Below, in pieces: positions 52,428 to 61,788 of a stretch of DNA of 64,000 bases. The DNA is taken from assembly GCF_020463795.1 (NCBI RefSeq), contig NZ_CP080025.1, positions 3,345,501 to 3,409,500 on the forward strand, given 5' to 3'. The position numbers were made by a program, and so were the translations under genes. This DNA comes from Echinicola marina (lineage in GTDB: Bacteria; Bacteroidota; Bacteroidia; Cytophagales; Cyclobacteriaceae). Under the pieces are notes generated by a model. It worked only from the letters and a program-made list of their open reading frames with translations, did no database searches and was not told the DNA's origin. The stretch's first letter is position 1. Each line of letters opens with the position of its first letter.

Positions 52428-52730
52428 ATGAAACTTAGTTTATTTATTGTTCTTTTTTTAGCTGTTTTTTTCAGTGCATGTACCGATGATGATAGGCCAG
52501 TATTACAGGTGGAGGCAAAAATAGTGGATGGAGGAAATCCCGCTGTGGATGGCTGTGGCTGGTTGATGGAGATTAATGGTGAAAACTATAAGCCAAAAAG
52601 TTTAAAAGAACAATTCCAAATTGATGGCTTGGAAGTGATTCTCTTTTATTCTACCACGGGGGTAAGTTACTGCGGTATGGGAAGTAATGAGCTTACTTCC
52701 ATAGCTGTAGATAAAATTTATAAGAAATAA
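52428..52730 (+). CDS. Small lipoprotein of unknown function
   Basis: The 100-residue protein has a lipoprotein signal (FFSAC, Cys18) and a short mature domain with two further Cys (GCGW and YCGMG) that could form a disulfide. The pattern VDGCGWLMEINGENYKP is seen in small Bacteroidota hypothetical lipoproteins; no function is known to me. It starts 26 bases after the GT4 gene and is probably co-transcribed. Confidence 0.7.
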   Translation: MKLSLFIVLFLAVFFSACTDDDRPVLQVEAKIVDGGNPAVDGCGWLMEINGENYKPKSLKEQFQIDGLEVILFYSTTGVSYCGMGSNELTSIAVDKIYKK

Positions 52731-52799
52731 TATAAATTCATTTTAATTCCATAAAGCGCTGATTTTGCTTAATAGTTGATAGTGGTAATTGAATCAATT

Positions 52800-53582
52800 C
52801 TATTTGATATGCCTTTTGGAATACCCGAATATTTTTCTTCGGATTTTATGAAAATTCCTTTTGAATGGCCCGTATTGTTTGATAAAAGGTTCGTGTTTCT
52901 TAAGTTCTCCAAAAGGATTTTTTTCTGGAATCCAATCCAGTGTTTTAAAGTTTTGGAAGTTTAACTTCCAAATGGAATAATTGAAGGACAACTGATCTCG
53001 TCTACTTCTGGTGATGACTTCATTCCACCAAAAATCCAGTAGCTCATCCAACCTTCTGTCGGATTTTCGGAACTGAAGACCCCCTAGATTAAGACCGTAT
53101 TTTTCTGGAAAACCTTCTTCTCTATAAAATTTTTCTTGGGCGATAAATTTTTCAGGCTTGTCCATATTATAGAAAAGGCAAGCTTTAAACTCCTCATAGA
53201 TACAGTTTCTCTCAGGATGCTTTAATATTGCCAATAGGGTGTCATTAGATAAATGTTCCGAGAGAAGATGTTTTACCCTTTTAGTAGTAATGAGGTAATG
53301 GGCATCGACATAGATATTATAATCATATTGTTTATTTAGGACCTTATGTGGCTGTAACTTATAGAAGCGATTTTCCAAAGTTGGATCTTCAAACTGCCTT
53401 TTAACCCTTATGATTTTAAAGTTTTTGGACTTCAATAGTTTATTGTCCGTAAAGCAAATCAAATCCACCTCAGTAAGCAATTCTTCGGGGAAAAGAGGCT
53501 CTCTGATAATATCGTATTTGCCAAAGATGGCGGTATAGATAACGGTGTTTTTCTTGTTTTTATATGAACTCATATTAAACAA
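52800..53582 (-). CDS. DUF616-type (TOD1/MUCI70-like) glycosyltransferase
   Basis: The 260-residue protein has the DUF616 layout: TVIYTAIFGKYDIIREP, DLICFTDN, ENRFYKLQPHKVL, YNIYVDAHYLI (probable metal-site Asp), LAILKHPERNCIYEEF and the Arg/Asp-rich SRRDQLSFNYSIWKL. It is a GT-A-like family found in plants and bacterial glycan loci; the donor is unknown. It overlaps the upstream GT2-GT4 gene by 8 bases and is the last gene of the operon. Confidence 0.82.
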   Translation of the reverse strand: MFNMSSYKNKKNTVIYTAIFGKYDIIREPLFPEELLTEVDLICFTDNKLLKSKNFKIIRVKRQFEDPTLENRFYKLQPHKVLNKQYDYNIYVDAHYLITTKRVKHLLSEHLSNDTLLAILKHPERNCIYEEFKACLFYNMDKPEKFIAQEKFYREEGFPEKYGLNLGGLQFRKSDRRLDELLDFWWNEVITRSRRDQLSFNYSIWKLNFQNFKTLDWIPEKNPFGELKKHEPFIKQYGPFKRNFHKIRRKIFGYSKRHIK

Positions 53583-55845
53583 TTGTAGTGAGGGTTTTCT
53601 TTACAGATTCTATTGAATAAGGAGCTAATGCCTTGTGACAATTTTCAGAAATCTTTGACCAAACTTGTTCATTTTGATAGAGGTATAATATTTTCTGGAT
53701 GAATTCCTCTGAAGAATTAGCGATAACTATATCATGACCATTTACTAGTCCCATTCCCTCTGCTCCAATGTTTGTAGTAACCACAGGAAGCTTATATGCC
53801 AAACTTTGTCCTATTTTTCCTTTCATTCCTGCTCCAAATCTCAAAGGTGCCACAAATACCCTGTTATTTTCAAAATATTCAGAAACATCTTGGACAAATC
53901 CAGGGACTTTTACTAGATCGCTTCTAAGTTGTAATACTTCTTCAGTGGGCTTACTTCCCAGTAAGGTAAGCTTCAGATTGGGGAGTTCTTTCCAGATTTC
54001 GGGCATGATTTCCCGTACTAACCATATGGCGGCATCAATATTTGGCGGGTGATCATAAGCACCAATAAAGAGCAAGCCTTGTCTTTCATCAAAATTCAGT
54101 TTGTTTCTAATGATTTCTGGTTCATGAATGTTGGGGATAACAGTGACATTTTTAATTCCTTCATTTTCCAGCATCACCTTTTCGCTCTCGGTTACGGTAA
54201 ATGTATGAGTAGCAGCTTTTGCGATGTCCAATTCTTGAAGTTTTACTTTGGCTGCGCTTAATTCTAAGGTTTTGTCCTTGTTTTGTTCTGCCTGTCTTTG
54301 TAGCCTTATATGATGAAGATCCACCGTGTCGTATATCCATTTGGCTTTTGGAAATTTTTCAATAAGCCATTTATAACTTTCATTTAATTCAGGACGACTG
54401 ATCCAAATAGCATCGCATGAATCGATCGTTTTATTGATTTCTTTTATCATCCCAGCTCGGTTGGGATACCTGAAGAGTACTTCGATGCCCAATTCAATCA
54501 TTTGATTGTAATAGGGTTGGGTTTTTCTAGTGTCCCCAGGGATAAAGGTAATGTGGTATCCCAGTTCTTTTAGGATTTTCAAGATTTGGTAGGCTCTAAA
54601 GGAGCCAGAGTTTTTATCGTATTCTGGAATTATGGTATCGATAAAAATCAACCTTTTTTGGGCCAATAGTCTACGACTTCCAGGTTCCATGTTATGGTCA
54701 GCATAGTGATTGGAAAGTGCTAAACCCCATTTTTTCTTAAACTTGATTTTATTGATATCTTGAAACCTCTTTACAGAATCTTTTTTAGCTCTTTTTCCAG
54801 AGGTAATGCCTTCAAAATGGATGACTTCAGAAAGAGGGTGGTATATTACCTTCTTTCCTAAGTGATTCCTCACGGCGAAACATAGATCGGTATCTTCGTA
54901 ATAGGCAGGAGCATATTGCTTATCAAACGTTCCTAATTTGTCAAAATCTGCTTTACGAATCATCAAACTTGCACCGGAACAATAGTCGACTTCTCTGATA
55001 TAATTGTAACTAGGCCTTTCAGGAAGATCATTCCTTCCATAATTAGCGCCTGAAGCATCACGGAATATCATGCCTCCAGCTTCCTGTAGGAGCCCGTGGG
55101 CATAGACAAGTTTACTGCCGACACATCCTACCTCTTCATTATTAAATTGTTTAATGAGTGGGTTAAGCCAGCCCTGTCTAACTTGGGTATCATTGTTCAG
55201 AAAATACAAAAAGTCTCCCTTGGCAATTTGACTTGCCAAGTTGCAATTTTGTAAAAATCCTTGATTGTCTTTATTTCTAATATACCTGACACCTTTAACA
55301 TTTCTTTTGAAAAATCCTTCCGTATCATCTTGAGAACAGTCATCGATCACAATAATCTCTATGGGAATGTCTTTTGGAAAATTGTTCTTTATGGATTTTA
55401 AACAATTAAAGGTGTATGCCAATTGATTATAAACTGGAATAATGATGGTTATGTGAGGAACAGACTCTTCGTCAAAGGAGAGTTTTTTAGTTAATATTTC
55501 TTTTGAAGTCAGCAGTGGCAGGACATTCGAAGGAACGAAATACCGATAACCTAATAAGGTCAATAAACATTCTTGAAGCCGAATAGATACATCTGATTTT
55601 CGATCAGGGTTAAAAAAAACAGATCTTTTTGTATTGAAAGCCTGTTTTATTTCATTCAAGACACTTCGCTTAAGAAAAATTGCTCCAATTAATAGTGAGG
55701 AAATTCTGATTAGATAATAAAGAATGAATTTTGGACGAAATCTAATGGAATCATCCTTTCCGCCATCTTTTCCTTGATAGAATTTTCGGTTGATTTTAAA
55801 ACAATACTTTGTATTATACTTGTCTATCCATTTATAGATCTTCAT
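53575..55845 (-). CDS. GT2-GT4 fused glycosyltransferase
   Basis: This 756-residue protein joins two enzymes. After a 130-residue N-terminal region with a hydrophobic stretch (FILYYLIRISSLLIGAIF), a GT2 domain runs from about 131 to 350 (HITIIIPVYNQ, VIDDCSQDDTEG, YFLNNDTQVRQGWL with the metal-binding Asp region, YYEDTDLCFAVR). A GT-B/GT4 half follows from about 395 (RLIFIDTIIPEYDKNSGSFR, DERQGLLFIGAYDHPPN, RFGAGMKGKIGQSLAYKLPVVTT). Such bifunctional proteins can add two sugars in sequence during glycan assembly. Linkages are unknown. Confidence 0.85.
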   Translation of the reverse strand: MKIYKWIDKYNTKYCFKINRKFYQGKDGGKDDSIRFRPKFILYYLIRISSLLIGAIFLKRSVLNEIKQAFNTKRSVFFNPDRKSDVSIRLQECLLTLLGYRYFVPSNVLPLLTSKEILTKKLSFDEESVPHITIIIPVYNQLAYTFNCLKSIKNNFPKDIPIEIIVIDDCSQDDTEGFFKRNVKGVRYIRNKDNQGFLQNCNLASQIAKGDFLYFLNNDTQVRQGWLNPLIKQFNNEEVGCVGSKLVYAHGLLQEAGGMIFRDASGANYGRNDLPERPSYNYIREVDYCSGASLMIRKADFDKLGTFDKQYAPAYYEDTDLCFAVRNHLGKKVIYHPLSEVIHFEGITSGKRAKKDSVKRFQDINKIKFKKKWGLALSNHYADHNMEPGSRRLLAQKRLIFIDTIIPEYDKNSGSFRAYQILKILKELGYHITFIPGDTRKTQPYYNQMIELGIEVLFRYPNRAGMIKEINKTIDSCDAIWISRPELNESYKWLIEKFPKAKWIYDTVDLHHIRLQRQAEQNKDKTLELSAAKVKLQELDIAKAATHTFTVTESEKVMLENEGIKNVTVIPNIHEPEIIRNKLNFDERQGLLFIGAYDHPPNIDAAIWLVREIMPEIWKELPNLKLTLLGSKPTEEVLQLRSDLVKVPGFVQDVSEYFENNRVFVAPLRFGAGMKGKIGQSLAYKLPVVTTNIGAEGMGLVNGHDIVIANSSEEFIQKILYLYQNEQVWSKISENCHKALAPYSIESVKKTLTTIV

Positions 55846-55925
55846 ATTGAATCAGTCGATGCTACGAGGTAATGAAATTGATTTTGCGAATTCTTATAAT
55901 AACTTAAGTTGCGATGCAACAGCTA

Positions 55926-56660
55926 TTATTTTAATCTCTTGGTTTTCCATAAATAGGACCAATAACTTCTTCCTTCCCATTTATATTCATAAAAGAACCT
56001 TTCTTTGGCAGTTAACCTTCGTCTCTCGCGGGTCCTTTTGGTGTTTAATGTTTGGCTTTCCAGATGGTCAACGATGGATGAAGTCACCAGAGCATGTTTG
56101 AGGCCATGTTTTTGCAACGTCATGCTGTAGTCATTGTCTGCAAACCAAAATTTGAACCTGGGATCTAGCTTACCAGTGATAGCCAGTATTTCCCTTTTAA
56201 AGAACAAGCACCATCCAGTTAGCTCTTTCCTTACTTCATGTCCATAATATATTCCACTATTAAGCGCTATTCCATGATTTGGATGATGGATAGAACATGC
56301 TGGGGAGGCACTACGTAGTTCGTGATCCTCTTGAAAAGCTTTTAAAATTTCACTAGCCCAGCCTTTATGAAATTCTAGGTCATTATTGCAGATACAAACA
56401 AATGGAGATTGGGTCATCTCAATCCCAATGTTCATATACTTATGGTATCCAAATTTCTCCTTTGGATATATAGTCTGCGTATTAGGGAAATCATACTTTT
56501 CAGCACTTTTATACGATTCAATTACTACTGTATTGAAGCGGATGTTTTTTGGAAGTTCGGAATCATAAAGCGTCCTTAGTGCTGTTTCTGTTAGCTTTCT
56601 TAGTTCCGGTCTTTTAGCATAACTTAAAATAATAATATCTATGTCAACTGGATTATTCAT
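55926..56660 (-). CDS. GT2-family glycosyltransferase
   Basis: The 244-residue protein is a GT-A fold GT2 enzyme: DIDIIILSYAKRPELRKLTE, the metal-site region VCICNNDLEFHKGW, and WCLFFKREILAITGKLDPRFKFWFADNDYS. It overlaps the upstream GT2 gene by 8 bases. An 80-base gap follows before the fused GT gene. Confidence 0.85.
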   Translation of the reverse strand: MNNPVDIDIIILSYAKRPELRKLTETALRTLYDSELPKNIRFNTVVIESYKSAEKYDFPNTQTIYPKEKFGYHKYMNIGIEMTQSPFVCICNNDLEFHKGWASEILKAFQEDHELRSASPACSIHHPNHGIALNSGIYYGHEVRKELTGWCLFFKREILAITGKLDPRFKFWFADNDYSMTLQKHGLKHALVTSSIVDHLESQTLNTKRTRERRRLTAKERFFYEYKWEGRSYWSYLWKTKRLK

Positions 56661-57606
56661 TGTTGGATGGTGATTTTAATTGCTGATAAATGGCTTTTAT
56701 ATAGTATATACCAAAATCAATTGTGTTGACATATTTTTTTATTTTCTTCAATTCTGCAAAATTCCATGGGCCAATCTGATAGAGTAGTTTTTTAAAATTC
56801 CACTTATAATACTTCTTATTCAAGGAGTGAAGCAACTGTTTTTCTTGTTGATTAAATCCAGATTGCTCAATCATTTTGTTGAAAAGACTTCTTATTAGGA
56901 TGTCACCTTCTTTCATCTTAACTAAGTTTTTTTTGCTAACACTAGTAGGATGAAGCCGGTTACTTGTATATGCCTTTGGATGATTTAAGTAATGGAATGA
57001 GCAATTGGCAAAGCCAAGTCTTGACCAAAATATCCAATCTTCTAGTAAAGCGACGCTATCTGGGAACTGAACTTCCTTTTTGAGAATGGATGCTTTTAAT
57101 AGCGGACTACTGATGACCGAAATATTATGATGCAGCATGGCCTTTACTGTTTCGATTCCCCTACCTTGGAGTTTATACATCCACTCTTTATTATTCATTT
57201 CTGAATCGTAACTTAGGGTTTCGGGTTGGTGATCTCTGAAATAAAAATTGTTTGTATAGCTAATATCGATATCAGGATTACTTTCAAAATGCCTGATTTG
57301 GAGAGAAAGCTTTTCAGGACTTATTAAATCGTCTCCGTCTAAAAATTGCAAAAAATCTCCACTTGCAAGCTTAATACCTTTATTTCTAGCAGCTGATACA
57401 CCACTGTTTTGCTGTTTGTGATACAGGAATCTCTTTTCTTTACTAAGGTATTTATTGACTATTTCCTCGGTGTTGTCCGTAGAGCCATCATCTACAATTA
57501 TACATTCCCAGTTTTGATGAGTCTGTTCTAGGACAGATTCCAGTGTTTGGCTAAGTACAAAACCATAATTATAGGTAGGGATAATGATAGATATTTTATT
57601 CATCAA
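56653..57606 (-). CDS. GT2-family glycosyltransferase
   Basis: The 317-residue protein has the classical GT2 start ISIIIPTYNYGFVLSQTLESVL, VDDGSTDNT, GVSAARNKGIKLASGDFLQFLDGDDLISPEKL (with DGDD as the DxD motif) and LLEDWIFWSRLG as acceptor/base region. It lies 4 bases after the preceding gene and overlaps the next by 8, so it is tightly co-transcribed. Confidence 0.88.
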   Translation of the reverse strand: MMNKISIIIPTYNYGFVLSQTLESVLEQTHQNWECIIVDDGSTDNTEEIVNKYLSKEKRFLYHKQQNSGVSAARNKGIKLASGDFLQFLDGDDLISPEKLSLQIRHFESNPDIDISYTNNFYFRDHQPETLSYDSEMNNKEWMYKLQGRGIETVKAMLHHNISVISSPLLKASILKKEVQFPDSVALLEDWIFWSRLGFANCSFHYLNHPKAYTSNRLHPTSVSKKNLVKMKEGDILIRSLFNKMIEQSGFNQQEKQLLHSLNKKYYKWNFKKLLYQIGPWNFAELKKIKKYVNTIDFGIYYIKAIYQQLKSPSNNE

Positions 57607-57610
57607 TAAC

Positions 57611-58432
57611 TTAATTAAGACGATTTCTCTTTCCCTTAAAAAACTTATCGTATTGCCTTATGAAGAACAGTACCAAGTTTGTATTAAACAATGCTTTTTT
57701 CCATGGATTTGATCCTAAATAAAATCTTGCGGCTGTTGAAGCCATAAACCTTGGGCGTAGTGCTTTGCTATATTTGGCAATAAAATCATTCTTGGCCTCT
57801 ATAAAAGTATTGTTCAAATTACCATCGCTTTTGTGAAGCAGATTAAAATTGATGACATAAGTATGATAGCCTAAAATTTGAGCTATGAGACAAAGATCTG
57901 CCCCGTACATATGGAATCCTTTTATATCTGCAGATAATGTAAGGTTGGCTTCATTTTTTACTAGCATAAAATTTTCATCAATCGACATGACCCGAATAGG
58001 GGCATCTTTTTCTGCAAAATCGATTCCTTCAGTACCTTGTTTCAGGTTTCTAGCAAAGTACTTCATATTTACCCTCCCCGCATTGCCAAGAACTCCCCAC
58101 ATAGGATCCTTAGCATCAATCTCTTTTATTCTTTCCTCAAGAATAGCTCTCTTATCATCATGCATGATAATGTCCTGATGACAGATGATAATATATTTCC
58201 CTTGTGCTTTCTGGAGGAATAGATTGAGTCCTTTATAAGCATCAATGGAATTTCCGGTAGTGTTGTCTATTATCAAATATTCACAATCGTCTTCTCCAAA
58301 TCCAGCTTTCAGGCAAGATGCTTTCATCTCATAGTACTCTGTATGGTTAGTTACGAGAGTACAGATGGAATACTGAAAAGGATGTTCCTTTACTTCAGTT
58401 ATCTTAATGGATGGATTGACCTGATGCTTCAT
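57611..58432 (-). CDS. GT-A glycosyltransferase, Glyco_tranf_2_5-like
   Basis: The 273-residue protein resembles the GT2-related family with motif YIIICHQDI (metal-site Asp), DPMWGVLGNAGR and FHMYGADLCLIAQILGYHTYVI. It lacks the usual N-terminal 'PxYN' motif, starting with YSICTLVTNHTEYYEM instead. It lies 3 bases after the ABC exporter gene. Donor unknown. Confidence 0.75.
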   Translation of the reverse strand: MKHQVNPSIKITEVKEHPFQYSICTLVTNHTEYYEMKASCLKAGFGEDDCEYLIIDNTTGNSIDAYKGLNLFLQKAQGKYIIICHQDIIMHDDKRAILEERIKEIDAKDPMWGVLGNAGRVNMKYFARNLKQGTEGIDFAEKDAPIRVMSIDENFMLVKNEANLTLSADIKGFHMYGADLCLIAQILGYHTYVINFNLLHKSDGNLNNTFIEAKNDFIAKYSKALRPRFMASTAARFYLGSNPWKKALFNTNLVLFFIRQYDKFFKGKRNRLN

Positions 58433-58435
58433 TCT

Positions 58436-60268
58436 TTATCCTTCAATTTCTGTAAACTGTTGCATATTGACCAGCTTATTATACAAGCCATCTTTGGCTA
58501 CGAGCTCCTGATGGCTGCCCTGTTCGATGATCTTTCCATCTTCCAATACCACGATAATGTCGGCGTTCTGAATAGTGCTTAATCGGTGGGCTATGACCAG
58601 GGAAGTACGGTTTTTCATTAGCTTGTTCAGGGCATCCTGTACCAGTTTTTCTGATTCTGTATCCAAGGCAGAAGTAGCCTCGTCCAAGAGCATGATAGGA
58701 GGATTCTTAAGCACTGCCCGAGCAATACAGATTCTTTGTTTTTGCCCGCCAGAAAGCTTTAATCCACGGTCGCCCATATTGGATTGATAGCCATTTTCGG
58801 TTTGCATGATAAATTCATGCGCATTGGCAATCTTAGCAGCTGCTTCCACTTCTTCTTGTGTAGCTTCAGGTACGCCAAAGGCTATATTATTGAAAATACT
58901 GTCATTGAATAGGATGGATTCCTGGTTGACCATTCCCATCAGGTTTCTCAATGAATCCATGGAAATATGGGAAATATCATTACCGTCTAATAATACCTGG
59001 CCACTGTCCGGTTCAATAAAACGTGGCAATAAGTCCATCATAGTGGATTTTCCTCCACCAGAGGGGCCTACCAAAGCCACCATTTTTCCTTTGGGAATGG
59101 TTAAGTTAACATCTTTGAGTACTGGCCTTCCTGGATAGGAGAAGGAAAGGTCTTTGATTTCTATTTGCTCATTGAATGCTTTGATGTCTATGGCATCTTT
59201 AGCGTCATTGATCGCAGGCTTTTCATCTATTAGGTCCAAGACCCTTTCTCCAGCAGCCAATCCTGAATGTATAGAGCTAAAGGAGTTGGTCAGTGCTTTT
59301 GCCGGACGCATCACCTGACTGAATAAGGCGATATAAGCGATAAAGTCAGATGCACTGAGTTCAGATTGGTTGTTGATGATCAAGGAGCCTCCGTAAAGTA
59401 CAATACCTGAAACCATGGTTACACCCAAGAATTCGGAAACAGGAGAACTCATTTGTTGGCGTTTGGCCATTTTCTTTCCTAGCATGGAAAAGCGGACATT
59501 TTCACCATGAAATTTGTCCTTGATCATTTCTGTGGCATTGAAGGCTTTGATGATCTTAATGCCTGAAAGGGCTTCATCCAAATAGCTGATCATTACACCG
59601 TAAAGGTGCTGGGCTTGGGAAGCTTGTTTTTTTAGTCTCTTGACTATTTGAGCTATAAAAAATGCTGAAACCGGAATGACCAAAAGAGAAAAGATGGTCA
59701 GTTTATAAGATATGGCAAAGAGCATGAAAATATAGGCGATCAGCTGTAGGGGTTCCTTAAAGATCACCTGCAAAGTCCCAGTGACTGAAAACTGTACCAC
59801 TTGTACATCGGATGATATTTTGGAAATGATATCTCCTTTTCGCTGGTTGCTGAAATAACCCACATGTAGGTTCATCACATTATCAAAGACTCTTTTTCTT
59901 AAGTTCAATAAGGTGTGAATCCTTAGATTCTCCATGACCAATTGGGAGAGGTAGCGGAAGAGGTTGCCCAAAAGCACTGAAATAATGATTACCGCACATA
60001 CTGCTTGGAGTGCTCCCAATGGACCATATTCGACTTTAGCGATATTTGCATAATAGTTGAGATAGCCAAAAACGTCCGTCCAACTTTCTGGTTTAAGGAT
60101 TTCTGCAGTATCGTCTCCCTGAGTATTGAACAAAGTGCTCAATAATGGAGCAAGCATGGCCAGGTTGAGGGTATTGAAAATCACGCCCAACAAGGTGAAG
60201 ATCAAGTAAGGGACAGCGAACTTTTCTATAGGTTTGGCAAATGCCAGTAATCTGAAATAGGTTTTCAT
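58436..60268 (-). CDS. MsbA-like ABC exporter (membrane plus ATPase half-transporter)
   Basis: The 610-residue protein fuses a six-helix membrane domain (about 1-335) to an ATPase with Walker A GPSGGGKST (about 400), signature LSGGQKQR, Walker B IMLLDEAT and the H-loop IAHRLST. It acts as a homodimer in the inner membrane. MsbA relatives export lipid A or flip lipid-linked glycans; as first gene of a glycosyltransferase operon it may flip the glycan made by the following enzymes. TACCTTTG on the minus strand (60346-60339) could be its -7 element, about 70 bases before the start. Confidence 0.9.
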   Translation of the reverse strand: MKTYFRLLAFAKPIEKFAVPYLIFTLLGVIFNTLNLAMLAPLLSTLFNTQGDDTAEILKPESWTDVFGYLNYYANIAKVEYGPLGALQAVCAVIIISVLLGNLFRYLSQLVMENLRIHTLLNLRKRVFDNVMNLHVGYFSNQRKGDIISKISSDVQVVQFSVTGTLQVIFKEPLQLIAYIFMLFAISYKLTIFSLLVIPVSAFFIAQIVKRLKKQASQAQHLYGVMISYLDEALSGIKIIKAFNATEMIKDKFHGENVRFSMLGKKMAKRQQMSSPVSEFLGVTMVSGIVLYGGSLIINNQSELSASDFIAYIALFSQVMRPAKALTNSFSSIHSGLAAGERVLDLIDEKPAINDAKDAIDIKAFNEQIEIKDLSFSYPGRPVLKDVNLTIPKGKMVALVGPSGGGKSTMMDLLPRFIEPDSGQVLLDGNDISHISMDSLRNLMGMVNQESILFNDSIFNNIAFGVPEATQEEVEAAAKIANAHEFIMQTENGYQSNMGDRGLKLSGGQKQRICIARAVLKNPPIMLLDEATSALDTESEKLVQDALNKLMKNRTSLVIAHRLSTIQNADIIVVLEDGKIIEQGSHQELVAKDGLYNKLVNMQQFTEIEG

Positions 60269-60684
60269 TTAATATTTAAATATTTTTTCGACTGCATGTT
60301 CCATAAATAGATACGGATGCATGCAGCTTAATTTTCTGCAAAGGTACTTTATTTAATTTGCTTGCCCACTTTTTTTACACACTACAGAGTAAGGTAGATG
60401 TTTATACATCAATCCGAGAGGTAACATATATCTAAACACAAAGTGTTTTATGACGTGAGCTTCTAATCGATGTCATTCCGACAAAGGAGGAATCTCTTTA
60501 GTTAATTGTTACTGGAAGAGATGCTTTCCCGAAAGTAATTGGGACAGGCTATATAGTCAGTATGACAATTTGATTCATGTTACTGTCAATGCTAAGAGGA
60601 ACGACGAAGCAATCTCCTTTTTAGAAGTTGAGATTGCTATATATCACTTTCACTTCGTTTATATTGAAGGATAAGCAGATCTTT
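60269..60684. other. Intergenic region with two REP-like repeats
   Basis: Element 1 (about 60471-60564) starts TGTCATTCCGACAAAGGAGG and ends GTATGACA, with terminal TGTCAT/ATGACA inverted repeats. Element 2 (about 60586-60658) has CAATGCTAAGAGGAACGACG and AAGCAATCTC, then GAGATTGC. Both resemble degenerate copies of widespread Bacteroidota intergenic repeats. No ORF is convincing. They separate the GT2/acyltransferase pair from the exporter operon. Confidence 0.6.
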
Positions 60685-61677
60685 TCACGCTTTCAACCTC
60701 TCAATTTTCCCGCTCTTTAAGGAGTCAAAGACGTTTTTTCGAATATCAAACAGACCTTTATATCCTTGATGTTTTTTCATTAGATCTTTTATTTTTTTTC
60801 TGGAAAAGTGGATATCAGGTTTCTTTTTTAGATAACTAAAATAGGCCTTGATAATCCACCATTTCCCCAATAAGGCTCTTATAAATACTTCTATAGTCAA
60901 TAATTGAATTTTCCAAAGAAACAGCTTGATTCCATCCAAGTGAACGGCCTGAAGAATAAATTTATTCCTGTATAAGACAGGGTAAAGTGTCTTTTTGGAA
61001 TGTTCTTTTTTGGTGGTGGAGGATACTTCATGATGACAAATGGCTTCATGTTCATAGTAACATTTCCATCCAAGCCTCCAGGCCCTAAAACTCAGGTCTA
61101 CATCTTCCACATAGAAGGGCGAATAGATTTCATCAAATCCTCCAAGTTCAATTAACTTTTTACGGTCCACTAAAGCATTGGCACCGGAGAGATAGGCCGT
61201 AGGTGTCTTTTGGGAAATATCCTTGTTGATATAGAAATGGGTAGCTTTGAATTTTAATCCTTGAAAGGCCATCATTCTGGCAGCATCTTCTATTTTACCT
61301 GCCGGATTAATGATCCTTCCCATTACTCCAAAGGTGTCTTGAAGATCAAAATAAGGCCAAAGTTTTGCGAAATAGTTTTCTTCTAGCTTTACGTCTGAAT
61401 TAAGCAAAAGCACCAGATCATGCTGGGCCATTTGGATGCCTTGATTGCAGGTGAAAGAAAAACCACAGTTTTCTTTGTTGGCCAATAGGATAATATTTGG
61501 GTAGTATTTGCTTATGAAATTAAGGGAACTGTCTTGGGAGGCATCATCCACAACGATTATCTCAAAATCAGCCCCAGAATTTTCAATGGCCCTATATGTA
61601 TAAGGCAGGTACTTTTCGAGCAATGTTTGCCCATTATAGTTGGGGATGATGATAGAGATACTTTTGGTGTATGACAT
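60685..61677 (-). CDS. GT2-family glycosyltransferase (rhamnosyltransferase-like)
   Basis: The 330-residue protein has SISIIIPNYNGQTLLEKYLPY, VVDDASQDSS, GFSFTCNQGIQMAQHDLVLLL with NSDVKLEE (metal-site region), LSGANALVDRKKLIELGGFDEIYSPFYVEDVDLSFRA and a C-terminal amphipathic/hydrophobic stretch (LFLWKIQLLTIEVFIRALLGKW). This layout is usual for GT2 enzymes of the WbbL/rhamnosyl type; the sugar is not determinable. Confidence 0.87.
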   Translation of the reverse strand: MSYTKSISIIIPNYNGQTLLEKYLPYTYRAIENSGADFEIIVVDDASQDSSLNFISKYYPNIILLANKENCGFSFTCNQGIQMAQHDLVLLLNSDVKLEENYFAKLWPYFDLQDTFGVMGRIINPAGKIEDAARMMAFQGLKFKATHFYINKDISQKTPTAYLSGANALVDRKKLIELGGFDEIYSPFYVEDVDLSFRAWRLGWKCYYEHEAICHHEVSSTTKKEHSKKTLYPVLYRNKFILQAVHLDGIKLFLWKIQLLTIEVFIRALLGKWWIIKAYFSYLKKKPDIHFSRKKIKDLMKKHQGYKGLFDIRKNVFDSLKSGKIERLKA

Positions 61678-61788
61678 TAAATTATGGGATCAATTTTGGC
61701 TAATGGTACTTATACGGGAATTTTCGGAAAAATGAGACAGCAGTTGATTTTATTTTAGAACAAAAATAGCGCTATTTGTCAAAATTAA

